Shown: positions 27,701-42,700 of the stretch, in pieces
Position numbering within the stretch: position 1 is the stretch's first letter
Layout of the letters: the number at the start of each line of letters is the position of its first letter
Source of the DNA: Rhodococcus sp. ABRD24
GTDB taxonomy: Bacteria > Actinomycetota > Actinomycetes > Mycobacteriales > Mycobacteriaceae
Assembly: GCF_004328705.1 (NCBI RefSeq)
Contig: NZ_CP035319.1
Span: 62,001 to 126,000 of the forward strand
Length of the DNA stretch: 64,000 nt
Direction: 5' to 3'
Position numbers and translations under genes: made by a program
The notes under the pieces: generated by a model
The model's input: only the letters and a program-made list of their open reading frames with translations
What the model was told of the DNA's origin: nothing
Databases searched by the model: none

Positions 27701-30700
27701 GCCTTCGTGACACCCGCAGCACTCGGATCGGTGAACGCCGACGCGCTGGACTGCCTCGAGTGCATCATCACCGGCGGTGAGGCCTGCCCGCCGAACCTGG
27801 TGGAACAGTGGGCCCCGCGTTACCGGATGTTCAACGCGTACGGCCCCACCGAGGCCACCGTCGTGTCGAGCGTGTCCAGGCAGCTGGTTCCGGGCGAGGA
27901 CGTGACGATCGGCTCCCCGCCGCTCGGGTGCGGCGCGCTGGTCCTCGATACCCGGTTGCGTCCGGTCCCGGTGGGTGTCGCCGGTGAGTTGTACATCTAC
28001 GGTGCCGGGCTGGCCCGTGGATATCACGCTCGACCGGCCACCACGGCTGAGCGCTTCGTCGCGAACCCGTTCGGGGCGCCGGGTGAGCGGATGTACCGCA
28101 CGGGCGACCTGGTGCGCTGGAACCGGCGCCTCCAGCTCCAGTACCTGGGCCGCACCGACTTTCAGATCAAGATTCGCGGATACCGGATCGAGCTCGGGGA
28201 AGTGGAGGCCGCGCTGCGTTCGCATCCTGCAGTCGGCTTCGCACTCGCGACCGGATATGTGGGACCGTCCGGTGACACGTTGCTGGTGGCGTATGTGCAG
28301 CCCGAGAACGATCGGGAACTACGGGGCGCGGATGTCATCGCACACACCGCCGAGATTCTTCCGTCGCACATGGTTCCCTCCAGCGTTGTCGTCCTCGATT
28401 CACTCCCGTTGACGCCGGCCGGCAAGCTGGACCGTCGGGCCCTGCCGGAGCCGCGATTCGACACCGGTACCGGAGAATTCGAGGCGCCCGCCACACTCGA
28501 CGAGAAGAAGATCGCCGGCGTGTTCGCCGAACTCCTCGGCGTGGAGCGGATCGGGACCACGGACAGCTTCTTCGATCTGGGCGGCAACTCCCTCACCGCG
28601 ACCCGCATCGTCGCGCGCATCAACTCGACACTCGGCACCGATCTCGGGGTCCTCGATCTGTTCGAGGCGCCGACCGTGGGTGAACTGGCCGTACGGGCGG
28701 ATGCCTCCGGGCCGGGACGTGGCGGTCGACCCCCACTGGTTCCGCGCCGGCACGAAGGTCCGGTGCCGGTCTCGCTCGCCCAGCAGCGGATGTGGTTCGT
28801 CAACCAGTTCGACACTGGCTCAGCGGCGTACAACATCCCGATCGCGGTGCAGTTGAGCGGTGAGCTCGACGTCGCAGCGCTACGAGCGGCGCTCACGGAC
28901 GTCCTCCAACGGCATGAGTCGCTGCGGACGGTCTTCCCGAACACCACCGACGGGCCGATCCAGGTGGTGCGGGCCGTGGCGGATATCGCGCCGGCCCTCG
29001 AACCGGTCGCGGTCACCGAGGCGGAACTGCCACAACGAGTGACGGATGCGGCGACCGCTGGTTTCGACGTCACTGCCCAGCCGCCCGTCCGGGCCGACCT
29101 GTGGCGGACCGGACCCACCGAACACGTGCTCACCCTGGTGGTCCACCACATCGCGGCCGACGGCTTGTCGATGACGCCGCTGGCACGCGACCTCATGCTC
29201 GCGTACAGCGCGCGGGCGACGAAGATGGACCCGCCGTGGCCGCCGCTCGAAGTGCAGTACGCGGACTACTCGTTGTGGCAGCGGGAATTGCTGGGCGCGG
29301 AAGACGATCCGAACAGTCTGGTGGCGCGACAACTCGAATTCTGGCGGACAACACTCGACGGTGCCCCCGACCTGCTCGAGCTCCCCACCGACCGGCCCCG
29401 TCCGCCGGAGCAGTCGATGCGCGGGGCCAGCGTCGACTTCGCGATCGCGCCACACCTGCACCGCAGGCTCCTCGATATCGCTGGTGAGTCCGACGCGAGC
29501 CTGTTCATGGTGTTGCACGCCGCGCTCGCGGTGCTGCTGGCCCGCTCGAGCGGAACCTCCGACATCACGATCGGATCCCCGGTCTCGGGCCGCGGCGAGG
29601 CCGAACTCGACAATCTGATCGGCATGTTCGTCAACACCCTGGTGCTGAGATCGCGGGTGGACCCGCAGGAGACGTTCCGGGAACTGCTCGCGCATACTCG
29701 CGCGGACGACCTTGCGGCGCTGGGGAACACCGACGTACCGTTCGAGCGGCTGGTCGAGGTGCTCGACCCCCCGCGGTCCGCGGCCTACTCACCGTTGTTC
29801 CAGGTGATGCTGGTCCTGCAGGGTGCCGAACGTAACCGGATCGAATTGCCGGGAGTCAGTGCCCACGTCACCGAGATCGAAACGGGCACCGCGAAGTTCG
29901 ACATGCAGGTGATACTCACCGAAAGGTCCGACGAGGAGGGCCGGCCAGCCGCGATCGACGCAACACTGTCCTACGCGACCGATCTGTTCGATCCCGAAAC
30001 GGTTGAGGCGTTCGCGGAGCGGTTCGTCCGGATCCTCGAGTCGATCACCGTCGACTCCGCGGCGAAGCTCAGCGAGATCGACATTCTCGCTGAAGGCGAA
30101 CGCGAGTTGGTTCTGAGCGAATGGAACGCCACCGAACACCGGGTGCCCGATGTGACCCTGGTCGATCTCTTCGAGGATCAGGTCCGCCGGACGCCCGACG
30201 CCGTCGCGCTGGTGTTCGGGGACCAGGAACTGACCTACAGCCAGTTCGCGGCGCAGGTCCACCAGTTCGCGCGTGAACTGATTTCGCGCGGTGTCGGGCC
30301 CGAGACCTGCGTCGCGCTGGCGATACGCCGGTCACCGGAGTTACTGATCGGCATGTACGCGATAGCGGCGGCGGGCGCCGCGTACGTCCCGCTCGATCCC
30401 GATCACCCGCGGGCACGCAACGAGTACGTGCTGGCGAGCGCGCGGCCGGCATGCGTGCTCAGCACCGGCCGGGACCGCGGCGCGTTACCGGACGGCGTCG
30501 AGGTGCTCGAGATCGATCGGCTCGACCCCCGGGCACATAGTGACACCGTCGTGCAGGCCGGGGAACGCAATGGATCGCTACACCCGGCCGACCTCGCGTA
30601 CGTCATCTACACATCCGGCTCGACGGGGCGGCCGAAGGGCGTCGCGGTCCCTCATGAAGCGATCGTCAACCGCCTGCTGTGGATGCAGGGCCGGTATCAG

Positions 30701-33700
30701 CTCACCGCGTCCGATGCGGTGGTGCAGAAGACACCCGCGACGTTCGACGTTTCGGTGTGGGAGTTCTTCTGGCCGTTGCAGACCGGTGCGCGCCTGGTGA
30801 TCGCCGCGCCCGACGGACACCGCGATCCGGTGTATCTGTCGCGGCTGATCGAGGAACACGGGGTGACCGTCGCGCACTTCGTGCCCTCGATGCTGGCCGC
30901 GTTCGTCATGGGCGCCGTACCCGAACAGTACCGGTCCCTGCGCGCCGTATTCTGCAGCGGCGAGGCATTGCCGCCCGCCACCGCGTCCGCGTTCACCGAG
31001 GTCTGCGGCGCACAACTCCACAACCTGTACGGCCCCACCGAGGCCGCAGTCGACGTGACGTACCGGGAGTACACGGCGGCCGATACCGTCACCGTTCCGA
31101 TCGGCGCGCCCGTGTGGAACACCATGGTCTTCGTACTCGATTCACGTCTGCACCCGGTTCCGGTCGGGGTTTCCGGTGAGCTGTATCTCGCGGGAATCCA
31201 GCTGGCCCGCGGATACATCGGTCGCCCGGATCTCACCGCGGACCGGTTCGTGGCCAACCCGTTCGGGGCGCCCGGAACCCGGATGTACCGCACGGGCGAC
31301 ATCGTCCGCTGGAAGAGATCGAAAGGACTCGACAACTCTCTCGAGTATCTGGGCCGTAGCGATTTCCAGGTGAAGCTCCGTGGTCTGCGCATCGAGCTCG
31401 GTGAAGTGGAGTCGGTTTTGCTGGCCGATCCGGCGGTGTCGCAGGCCGTCGTGGTGGTCCAGCGCAGCGACATCCTGGGCGAGGCACTGGTCGGGTACGT
31501 GGTCGCCCAGCAGACTGCCCAGCCACCGGCCGCCGCTGATGCCGAAATCGATCCGGTCGGTCTGCGAGATGCGGTGGCCCGGTCGCTGCCCGCCTACATG
31601 GTGCCGTCGCAGATCGTCGTACTCGACGAGCTCCCGCTCGGCACAACCGGAAAACTGGACCGTAAGGCACTGCCGGCGACCGACTTCCGGGGCCCGGAGG
31701 GCGAGTTCGTCGCCCCCCGCAACCCAGACGAGGAGATCCTTGCGTCGATCTTCGCCGACCTGGTCGGGGCGGAGCGGGTCGGCGTGTTCGACAGTTTCTT
31801 CGAGCTCGGCGGCAACTCACTGATTGCCACCCGTCTGGTGGCGCGGGTGAACTCGGCGCTCGACGCCGGCATCGGTGTCCGCGACGTCTTCGACGCCCCG
31901 ACGGTGTCGGCGCTGGCGCAGCGGATCGAGTCTGCGGGCGCACTCGCCGCCGACCAGCCGCCACTGATCGCACAGGAACGTCCCCCGCTGCTTCCGGTGT
32001 CGTTGGCGCAGAAGCGGATGTGGTTCATCAATCAGTTCGATACAGCGTCGCCTGCCTACAACGTGGTGCTGCCGATCCGCCTCGACGGGGACCTCGATCT
32101 CGACGCACTGCAGGCGGCGATGTCGGATGTCCTCGACCGGCACGAGGCACTGCGGACCCGGTTCCCGATGGCTGACGGCGAGCCGACGCAGGTGGTGGTG
32201 CCGACGGCCGATGTCGCTCCCACACTGGAGCCCATCGACGTCTCCGAGCCCGAGGTCGCCGAGCGGGTTGCAGAGTTCGCCGGCTCCGGGTTCGATGTCA
32301 CCGCGGCTCCGCCGGTGCGCGCGCAGCTGCTCCGTGTCGGGGCGCGGTCCCACGTCGTGGAGATCGTCATGCACCATATCTGTGCAGACGGCTTCTCGAT
32401 GGCGCCGCTCGCACGCGACCTGATGAGTGCGTACGTGGCCAGAACGAGCGGGCAGGTGCCCCAGTGGACTCCGCTTCCGGTGCAGTATGCGGATTTCACG
32501 CTGTGGCAGCATCACGTGCTCGGCAGCACCGACGATCCCGAGAGTCTGCTTTCGACCCAGCTCGACTACTGGGCCCGCACTCTCGACGGTCTGCCCGAGG
32601 TGCTTGATCTGCCGACCGATCGGCCACGTCCCACGGCCCGCACGATGCGCGGGGCGGTCTGGGACTTCCAGATCGACGCCGACGTGCACCGACAGCTCGT
32701 GGCGATTGCGCGAGGCCACAATTCGACGGTGTTCATGGCGGTGCACGCTGCTCTGGCCGCGGTGCTCGCGCGGCTCGGCGACACCGACGATGTCGCGATC
32801 GGCACCCCGATCGCCGGACGCGGTGAGGCGGCGCTGGACGATGTCGTAGGCATGTTCGTCAACACGCTGGTGCTGCGGAGCCGAGTCGATTCGGATGCGA
32901 CGTACTCCGAACTGCTGACCGAGGTCCGCGACACCGACCTCGCCGCCTTTCACCATGCGGACCTGCCGTTCGAGCGTCTTGTCGACGCGCTCGCGCCGGA
33001 ACGGACCACCGCGCATTCCCCGCTGTTCCAGGTGATGCTCGAGTTCCGTAACAACGAACTGCCTCACCTCGAGCTGCCCGGGCTCACCGTGACCGTCGCC
33101 GATCCGGGTACCGAGATCGCGAACTTCGATCTGCAGTTGACGCTCACCGAGGATTTCGACGGAACCGGCGCTCCGGCGGGCATCACGGCAGGATTCACCT
33201 ACGCGAGAGACCTGTTCGACCCGTCGACGGTGGATCGTCTCGCCGAACGGTTCGTCACGGTTCTGCGCACGGTGACCGCAGCGCCGACGGCCAGGGTCGG
33301 CGACATCGACCTGCTCAGTGCCACCGAACGCGCCGCGCTGGCCCCGGTGAACGGCGGCGTCGGGGTCCCGGCCCGCACACTGCCGGAGATCCTGGCGGCA
33401 GCGGTGGTGATCGACCCGGACGCACCGGCGGTGACGTTCGAAGGCAGCTGTCTGACGTACCGTGAGATCGACTCACGTTCGGATCGTCTGGCGCGCTTGC
33501 TGATCGACGCGGGTGTCGGACCGGAATCGGTGGTGGCACTCGCGTTCGCCCGTTCCCTCCACTCGGTTACCGCAACGTGGGCGGTGGCCAAGTCCGGGGC
33601 GGCGTTCGTGCCGGTGGATCCGAACTATCCGGCCGACCGGATCGAACACATGCTCACCGATTCCGGCGCCGCCGTCGGTCTCACAGCCACCGCGCACCGC

Positions 33701-36700
33701 GGCGCGCTGCCCGACGAGACCCCGTGGATCGTCGTCGACGAACCGGCGACTGCGCTGCGGCTCGAGCGGTTTGCTGCCGGGCAGGTCACCGACACCGACC
33801 GGGTGCGTCCGCTGTGCCTCGACGACCCCGCGTACCTGATCTACACGTCCGGTTCGACCGGCACTCCGAAGGGCGTCGTCGTACCGCACCGCGGGCTCGC
33901 GAACTTCGCTGCCGAGGAACGGACCCGGTTCGGGGTGACGCCCCGGGCGCGGACTCTGCACTTCTCGTCGCCGAGCTTCGACGCGTCGATCCTCGAATTG
34001 CTCCTCGCGGTCGGCGCGGGAGCCGAGATGGTGGTCGCGCCGCAGTCGGTGATCGGCGGTGACGAGCTGCGTGAGCTGCTCAGCAGTGAGCACGTCACGC
34101 ACGCTTTCGTGACTCCGGCCGCGCTGGCATCGGTCGATCCCATCGGGCTCGACCGGCTCGAGTGCGTCGTCACCGGTGGCGAGGCGTGCCCGCCTGAGCT
34201 GGTAGCGCAGTGGGCGCCGGGGCGCCGGATGTTCAACGCCTACGGCCCCACCGAGGCAACAGTCGTCGCGAGTATCAGCGAACCGCTCGTCGTCGGAATG
34301 CCCGTGACGATAGGCCGCCCGCCGATGGGCACCGATGTCGTAGTCCTCGACGCGCGAATGCACCCGGTGCCCGCAGGGGTGCCGGGCGAGCTGTACATCC
34401 TCGGCAGCGGACTCGCCCGCGGCTACCATGCCCGTCCGGGCACCACCGCCTCCCGGTTCGTCGCCGCTCCGTTCGGCGACCCCGGCTCCCGCATGTACCG
34501 CACCGGCGACCTGGTGCGGTGGAACGGGTCCGGGCAGCTCGAGTACCTGGGCCGTTCCGATTTCCAAGTCAAGATTCGCGGCTTCCGGATCGAACTCGGC
34601 GAGGTCGAGTCCGCGCTGCGCCGGTACGAAGGGGTCGCCCGGGCAGTGGTGACCGTCGATGGCACCGGCCCGGCAAGCCGGCTCGTCGGATACGTCGTCC
34701 CGGAGCCGGGTGCGGAGCTCGTGCCTGCCGAGATCATCACGTTCACCGGAACGTTCTTGGCGTCGTACATGGTGCCGTCGGCGGTGATGGTGCTCGCCCA
34801 ACTGCCGTTGGGGCCCGCCGGCAAGCTGGATCGGCGTGCGCTGCCCGCACCGGACTTCGGGGATGCGTCGACGGGCCGGGCGCCGAAGTCGCGTTTGGAG
34901 ATGCAGCTCGCAGAGCTCTTTGCGGAGGTTCTCGGGCTCGACTCGGTGGGTGTGGACGACTCGTTCTTCGCGCTCGGTGGCGACAGCATCATGTCCATTC
35001 AGCTGGTGTCGCGCGCCAAGGAGGCGGGCCTGCAGTTCTCCCCGCGGGACGTGTTCGAGCACAAGTCGGTGGCAGCTCTCGCCGGCGTCGCGCACGCCGG
35101 CGATGCTGCCGCAGTCCTCGAAGAACTCGACGGCGGGGGAGTCGGTGACGTTCCACCGACCCCGGTTGTCCGCTGGATGCTCGAACGCGGTGGTCATCAC
35201 GACCGGTTCTCGCAGGCTGCCCTTCTCACCGCGCCTGCTGGGCTCACCGATGCTGCACTGGCCGCAACCGTACAAGCGGTCCTGGACCGACACGACATGC
35301 TGCGGTCACGGTTGCGGTCAGGTGCGCACCGAATGGAGGTCGCGCTGCCGGGTTCGGTGTACGCGGAGTGGCTGATCCGGCGCGTGGTTGTCGACGCGGT
35401 CGCGGGGACCCCCGAGTTCGCCGAGCACGTGCGCACCGAACTCGATGCCGCGATGGATCGTCTCGATCCCGCTGCAGGGGACATGATCCAAGTGGTGTGG
35501 CTCGATGCGACGTCCGGTGCCGGACGGCTCCTTGTGGTCGTGCACCACCTTGCTGTCGACGGTGTTTCGTGGCGGATTCTGGTGCCCGACCTGGCTGCCG
35601 CGTGGGCGCGCGTGGCGGCAGGTGACCGACCGGATCCGGCGCCGGTGGGCACCTCGATGCGCCGGTGGGCACACGGTCTGATCGAGGCGGCGCCGCAGCG
35701 GACGGCTGAGCTCGAACTCTGGCAGCGCACACTGTCCGGGGCCGATCCGCTACTCGGGTCCCGGCCGTTGGACCCGTCGGTCGATGTCGCGGCGACCGTG
35801 GCCGAGGTGACGGTCGGAGTAACGGCGGACGTCACGGAGGCACTGCTCACCACCCTCCCGGAGGCGTTCCGGGGCAGCGTCAACGACGGACTGCTCACCG
35901 CGCTGGCGCTCGCACTGACGCGGTGGCGGCGCTTGCACGGCATCGACGTCGATGACGCACTTGTCACTCTCGAGGGCCACGGCCGCGAGGACCAGGTGCT
36001 GCCCGGAGCCGACCTGGGACGCACCGTCGGCTGGTTCACCACCCTGTTTCCCGTCCGGCTCGAGCTGTCCGGAATAGACGTCGACGACGCGTTCACCGGT
36101 GGCTGTGGTGCCGGCGCCGCGGTGAAGGCCGTCAAGGAACAACTGCTCGCGGTGCCCGACCACGGCATCGGGTACGGCATGCTGCGGTACCTGAACCCGG
36201 AGACCGAGCTCGAGCTGCGCCGGCTTCCGGCGCCGCAGGTGAGCTTCAACTATCTCGGCCGACTCAGCGCCGCCCAGGTTCCGGACGGGTTGCGCGATGT
36301 GGGCTGGGTACCCACCGACGATGCAGACCTGAACGTCCTGCAGGACTCGGACCGGCCGGTGGCCGCAGTGCTCGACATCAATGCGGTAACCACGGACGGC
36401 CCGGACGGGCCTCAGCTGACTGCGACGTGGGCGTTCCCGGCGGGGGTCCTGGCCGCGAACGAAGTCCAGGAGGTGGCCGGACTGTGGACCGACGCGCTGG
36501 TGGGTCTGGCCCGCCACGTCGCCCGGCCCGGCGCAGGCGGCGTCACCCCGTCAGACCTCGACCTGGTATCCCTCGACCAGCCGGAAATCGAACGGCTCGA
36601 GCAACGATTCCCGGCGCTGGCGGACGTGTGGTCACTGTCGCCACTGCAGTCTGGGCTGTTGTTCCATGCGCGGTTGGCAGACCGTTCAGTGGACTCGTAC

Positions 36701-39700
36701 CTGGTGCAGCTGATGCTCGATGTCCGCGGCGCGGACCCTGCAAGGCTGCGGCGGGCAGGGCAATCGATGCTCGACCGTCATCCGAACCTGCGCGCGGCGT
36801 TCGTGACCGGGTCCGACGGATCGGCCCTGCAAGTGATCCAGAGCGGAATCGTGGTGCCGTGGCGCGAGATCGACCTGTCCGAACTCGACGAACCTGTGCG
36901 GGCAACGGAATTGGCCCGGCTACTCGAGGCTGACCGTGCGGATCGCTTCGACATGACGATGGCGCCGCTGCTGCGGTTCCTGCTGGTACGAACCGGACCC
37001 GACGAGCACCGGCTGGTCCTCACCAACCATCACATCCTGCTCGACGGGTGGTCGACGCCGCTGTTGCTGCAGGAGTTGCTGACGCTGTACGCGACCGACG
37101 GTGACCGTTCGGTTCTGCCGCGGGTCCAGTCCTATCGCGAGTATCTGTCGTGGCTCGCGGCGCAGGACTCCGAGGCCTCGACACAGGCCTGGACTCGGGC
37201 GCTGGCCGGGGTCGAGGAGCCGACTCTGATCGCGCCGCTGAATCGGGGCCGCGAGCAGGCCACTGTGCCGGACGAGGTCACCGTCGCACTCGATTCCGAA
37301 CGGACACAGCGGCTCGGCGCTACGGCGCGGCAGTGGGGGGTAACCCTCAACACGATGGTGCAGACCGCATGGGCGATTGTGCTCGGTGCCATGACAGGTC
37401 GCGACGATGTGGTGTTCGGCGGCACCGTCTCGGGACGGCCGCCGCAGATCGACGGTATCGAGTCGATGATCGGTCTGTTCATCAACACGCTCCCGGTGCG
37501 GATTCGAATCGATCCGCGGGAGCCGGTCGGCGACCTGCTGCGCCGCGTACAGGCCGAACAGGCCGAACTTCTCGATCACCACGATGTGGGGCTGACGGAG
37601 ATTCAGGACGCTGTCGGTCCCGCGCTCGGCTTCGACACACTGACGGTGTTCGAGTCGTATCCAGTCGACCGCGAGGCGCTGAGCCGGGCGGACTCCGATA
37701 TCGCTGGACTACGGGTCGTGCACATCCATGAAGGCTCGGATGCGGCGCACTACCCGATTACGCTCGTCGCCTCCTCCGGTTCATCGGACTCCGGAGACGA
37801 GCGGCTCCGGATGAAGCTGAAGTTCCTGCCCGACCTGTTCGACCGCGGGCAGGCTCAGGCCCTCGCAGACCGGGTCGCGCGGGTGCTGGTCGAGATATCC
37901 GACGACCCGCGGGTGGTGCCCGCCCAGCTGCGGCTGCTCTCCGATGCAGAGTGGGACGAGCTGGTGCCGGTCCACGGCCGGCCGGGCGGATCGCAGCGGA
38001 CGCTGCCGGATCTCCTCGGTGCCGCGGCGGCCGCCGCCCCGGAGGCAGTGGCGCTGGTCGCCGCGGGTGTCGAGGTCACCTATCGCGATCTCGACGAACG
38101 GTCCAATCGAATGGCGCGGGTTCTCCTTGATGCGGGAATCGGTCCGGAAACATTTGTTGCCCTGGGTATTCCGCGGTCGATCGACTCGGTGGTGGCGGTG
38201 TGGGCGGTGACGAAGACCGGCGCGGCATTCGTGCCGGTGGACCCGAACTACCCGCCCGACCGGATCGCATTCATGCTCGCCGACTCGGAATCGACACTGG
38301 GCCTGACGGTGACGACGGCTCGTGATCGGCTACCGGACGCGGTGCCGTGGACGGTGCTCGACGGCGCAGGCTTTACGGCGCGGTGCGACGCGCAGTCAGC
38401 GGAGCCGGTCACCGATGACGATCGGCCAGCACGATTGCAGTTCGCGCATCCCGCCTATGTGATCTATACGTCCGGCACAACCGGAGTCCCGAAGGGTGTC
38501 ATAGTCACTCACGCGGGGATCGACAATCTGTCCGAAGAATACCGGGCGCGGTTTGCCACGCAACCGTCCTCGCGGACGCTGCACTTCTCGACGCCGAGCT
38601 TCGATGCCTCGGTGCTCGACTATCTGCTGGCATTCGGCGCGGGCGCCACAATGATCATCGCGCCGCCGAACGTGTACGGCGGCGCGGACCTGGCGCAGCT
38701 GATCCGGGACGAACACGTCTCGCACGCGTTCATCACCAGCGCTGCCGCCGCCACCGTCGATCCCTCCGGTCTCGACGAGTTCGTCGAGGTCATGGTTGGC
38801 GGCGAGGCGTGCCCGCCGGAACTGGTGGCCCGGTGGGCGCCCGGTCGGCGCTTCTACAACGGCTACGGCCCCACCGAAGCAACGGTGATGTCGAATGTCA
38901 GCGCCCCGCTCGTCACCGGCGAGACCGTCACGATCGGTGTGCCACTGCGCGCGGTATCGGAACTGGTGCTCGACGCGAGTCTGCGACCCGTCCCCGAGGG
39001 AGTGCCCGGCGAGTTGTACATTGCCGGGCCGGGGCTGGCCCGTGGCTACCACCGTCGTCCGGGACTGACCGCCGAGCGCTTCGTCGCCAACCCGCACGGC
39101 GCGCCGGGTGAACGGATGTACCGCACCGGCGACGTGGTGCGGTGGCGGCCCGGTCACACAGTCGAATACATCGGCCGGAATGACTTCCAGGTGAAGATCC
39201 GCGGCTTCCGTATCGAACTCGGCGACATCGACAACGCGTTCGGTGATCATCCGGCGATCCGGTTCGCTGTCACGCTCGGCCGCCCAGGCCCGGCCGGACA
39301 GACCGCACTGGTCACCTATGTGCTGCCGATCGACGGCGAACGACCCGAGCCGGGCGAATTGCGCGATTTCGTCGCCGAGCGACTGCCCTCGCACATGGTG
39401 CCGGCCAGCGTGATGGTGCTCGACGAGCTCCCTTTGACACCGATAGGCAAGCTCGATCGGTCCGCGCTGCCGGAGCCGGAGTTCCTGCCTTCCGGGACGA
39501 CGTTCCGGGCACCGACGAACCCACTCGAACAGGCCGTCACGGAAGTGTTCGCCCAGGTCCTCGGAATCGAGCGAGTCGGTGTCGACGACAGCTTCTTCGA
39601 CCTCGGCGGCAATTCGCTGATCGCGACACGGGTGATTGCGCGCCTGTCCTCGGCGCTCGGTGTCGACATCGGAGTGCGGGCTCTGTTCGAGGCGCCCGAT

Positions 39701-42700
39701 GCACATCGGCTCGCCCGGTGGATCGGTGACCAGCAGTCAGTGGCGGCGCGTCCGCCGCTGGTGGCGGCGCCGCGGCCCGATCGTGTCCCGCTGTCGTTGG
39801 CGCAGAAGCGGATGTGGTTCATCAATCAGTTCGATCCGGACTCGGCGGCCTACAACATTCCGCTGGCTGTGCGGCTGTCCGGGAACCTCGATGTAACGGC
39901 GCTGCGCGCGGCTGTCGGTGACGTGCTCACCCGGCACGAGTCGTTGCGGACCTTCTTCCCCTCCGAACACGGGGAACCGGTACAGATGACAGTCCCGGCG
40001 GCAGAGGCGATCCCGGACCTGACGGTGGCCGACATCCCGGCTTACGAAGTGCCCGAGAGAGTGGCCGAGCTGATCTCTCAGGGCTTCGACGTCACCGATG
40101 TGGTCCCGGTCCGGGCACTGCTCCTGCGACTGAGTCCCACCGAACACGTGCTCTCGATCGTGGTTCACCATATCTGCGCCGACGGTTTCTCGATGGCGCC
40201 GCTAGCGCGGGACGTCATGACCGCGTACGTCGCCCGCACCGGCGGGCACCTGCCGCAGTGGGCGCCCTTGCCGGTGCAGTATGCGGACTTCGCGCTGTGG
40301 CAGACCGACATGCTGGGTTCGGAGGACGATCCGGATTCGCTGATCAGCGAGCAACTGTCTTTCTGGACCGAGGCACTTGCCGGGCTGCCCGACGCCATCG
40401 CACTGCCCACCGACCGACCCCGGCCCGCCCAGCAGGGCTTCGTCGGAGCTCGGGCGCAGTTCGACATTCCGGCCGATGTGCACCGTGCGCTCGCGGAACT
40501 GGCCCGCAGGCAGGGCGCGACGATGTTCATGGCCACGCACGCCGCCCTGGCATTGTTACTCGCCAAACTCAGCGGCACTGACGACATTGCGATCGGCACC
40601 CCGATCGCCGGACGCGGTGAGGCCGAACTCGACGACCTGGTAGGGATGTTCGTCAATACGTTGGTGCTGCGTACACACGTTGACGGCCGAGTGGGATTCG
40701 GCGAACTTCTCACTCACGCCAGGGAATTCGACCTCGGTGCGTTCGGGCACGCGGACCTGCCGTTCGAACGTCTCGTGGATGTGCTCGCCCCGGAGCGGTC
40801 GACTGCGCATTCACCGCTGTTCCAGGTGATGCTCGAATTCCAGAACAACGAGCTGCCCCGACTGGAACTGCCCGGGCTGGTGGTCGAGCCGGTCGATACG
40901 GAACTCGCGGTTGCGAAGTTCGACCTGCAGCTCACGCTCGCCGAACAGACCGACGAGCACGGGGTCCCCGCCGGCATCACCGCCGCATTCACCTACGCCA
41001 CCGACCTGTTCGACCCGGACACCGTCCACGACCTCGGGCAGCGGTTCGTGCGCCTGCTCACCGCGGTCACCGATGATCCGACTCGCCCGACCGGCGATGT
41101 CGAGATCACAACAGCCGCCGAACGGGCGATGCTGCTCTTCGATTGGAACATGCCGGGCGCGGTCACGCCGAGCGGGTCGCTCGCCGACCGAGTCACGGCG
41201 TCCGCCGCACGCTTTGCCGAGTCCCCAGCGGTCACTTGCGAGGGAGTCACCCTCACCTATGCCGAGCTGGATGCCCGGGCCAACCGGCTGGCGCGGCACC
41301 TGGTCGATCTCGGAGTGGGGCCGGAATCACTCGTCGCGGTGGCGTTGCCCCGTTCCGCGGACCTGATTGTGGCACTGCTCGCGGTGATCAAGGCCGGCGG
41401 CGGCTACCTGCCGTTGGATGTCACCTATCCGACCGACAGGCTGGAGTTCATGCTCGCCGACTCGGTGCCGGTCTGCGTGCTCACCACCGAGGCGGACTCG
41501 GCGAGCCTGCCGGCGGTGGCGGCGGTACCGCATGTGCTGCTCGACACCGCGGAAACAGTGGCTGCGATCGGTGCGCGGTCGGCGCAACCGATCACCGATG
41601 CGGACCGGTCGGCGCCACTGCGCCCCGAGGATGTCGCGTACGTCATCTACACTTCCGGCTCCACCGGCCGGCCGAAGGGTGTGCAGGTTTCCCATCGCAA
41701 TGTGCTCACACTGTTCGAGAACACCGCGGCCACTTTCGGATTCGACGAGACGGACGTGTGGACGATGTTCCACTCGTATGCATTCGACTTCTCGGTGTGG
41801 GAACTGTGGGGCCCGTTGCTGCACGGCGGGCGGCTCGTCGTCGTCGACTTCTTCACCGCGCGGTCGCCGGAAATGTTCCTCGACCTGCTGCGTACTGAGG
41901 GCGTGACGGTTCTGAACCAGACCCCGACCGCGTTCTACCAGCTCGCTGAGGCCGACCGGATCTCTGGCGAGGGCGGACCCGGTCTGGCGCTGCGGTACGT
42001 GATCTTCGGCGGCGAGGCGCTCGACCTGGGACAGCTCTCGCGTTGGTACACCCGGCATCCGGACACCTCGCCGGCGCTCGTGAACATGTACGGCATCACC
42101 GAGACGACCGTCCACGTCACGGAACTCGAGCTGGACCGCGACTTCGCAGCCGAGGCTTCGGCAAGCGTCATCGGACGCGCGATACCTGGTCTGCGGGTTG
42201 CGGTGCTCGACGCCCGGCTGCACCCGGTACCGCCGGGGGTAACCGGCGAAATGTATGTTTCCGGCGACCAGGTGACCCGAGGCTATCTGGGCCGATGCGC
42301 ACTGACTGCAGGCCGCTTCGTTGCAGATCCATTCGGCTGCAACGGCTCCCGGATGTACCGCACCGGTGATCTGGCTCGTTGGAACCGGGACGGGCAGCTC
42401 GAGTATCTCGGCCGCAGCGACTTCCAGGTGAAGGTTCGTGGCTTCCGGATCGAACTCGGCGAGATCGAGTCGGTGCTGCTGAGCTACCCGGGTGTCGCGC
42501 AGGCCGTGGTGACGGTGCACGAAGAACCCCGTGGCGCAGTCCGGCTCGTCGGCTACGTCGTGCGTGAACAGGGTGAACTCGACTACCCCGAGGGCGTCAC
42601 GGAAATCGAGCCGGAGGCCGTGCTCGATTACGTGGGCGCGCAGTTGACGTCGTACATGGTGCCCGCCGCGCTCGTCGTGCTCGACGAGCTTCCGGTCACC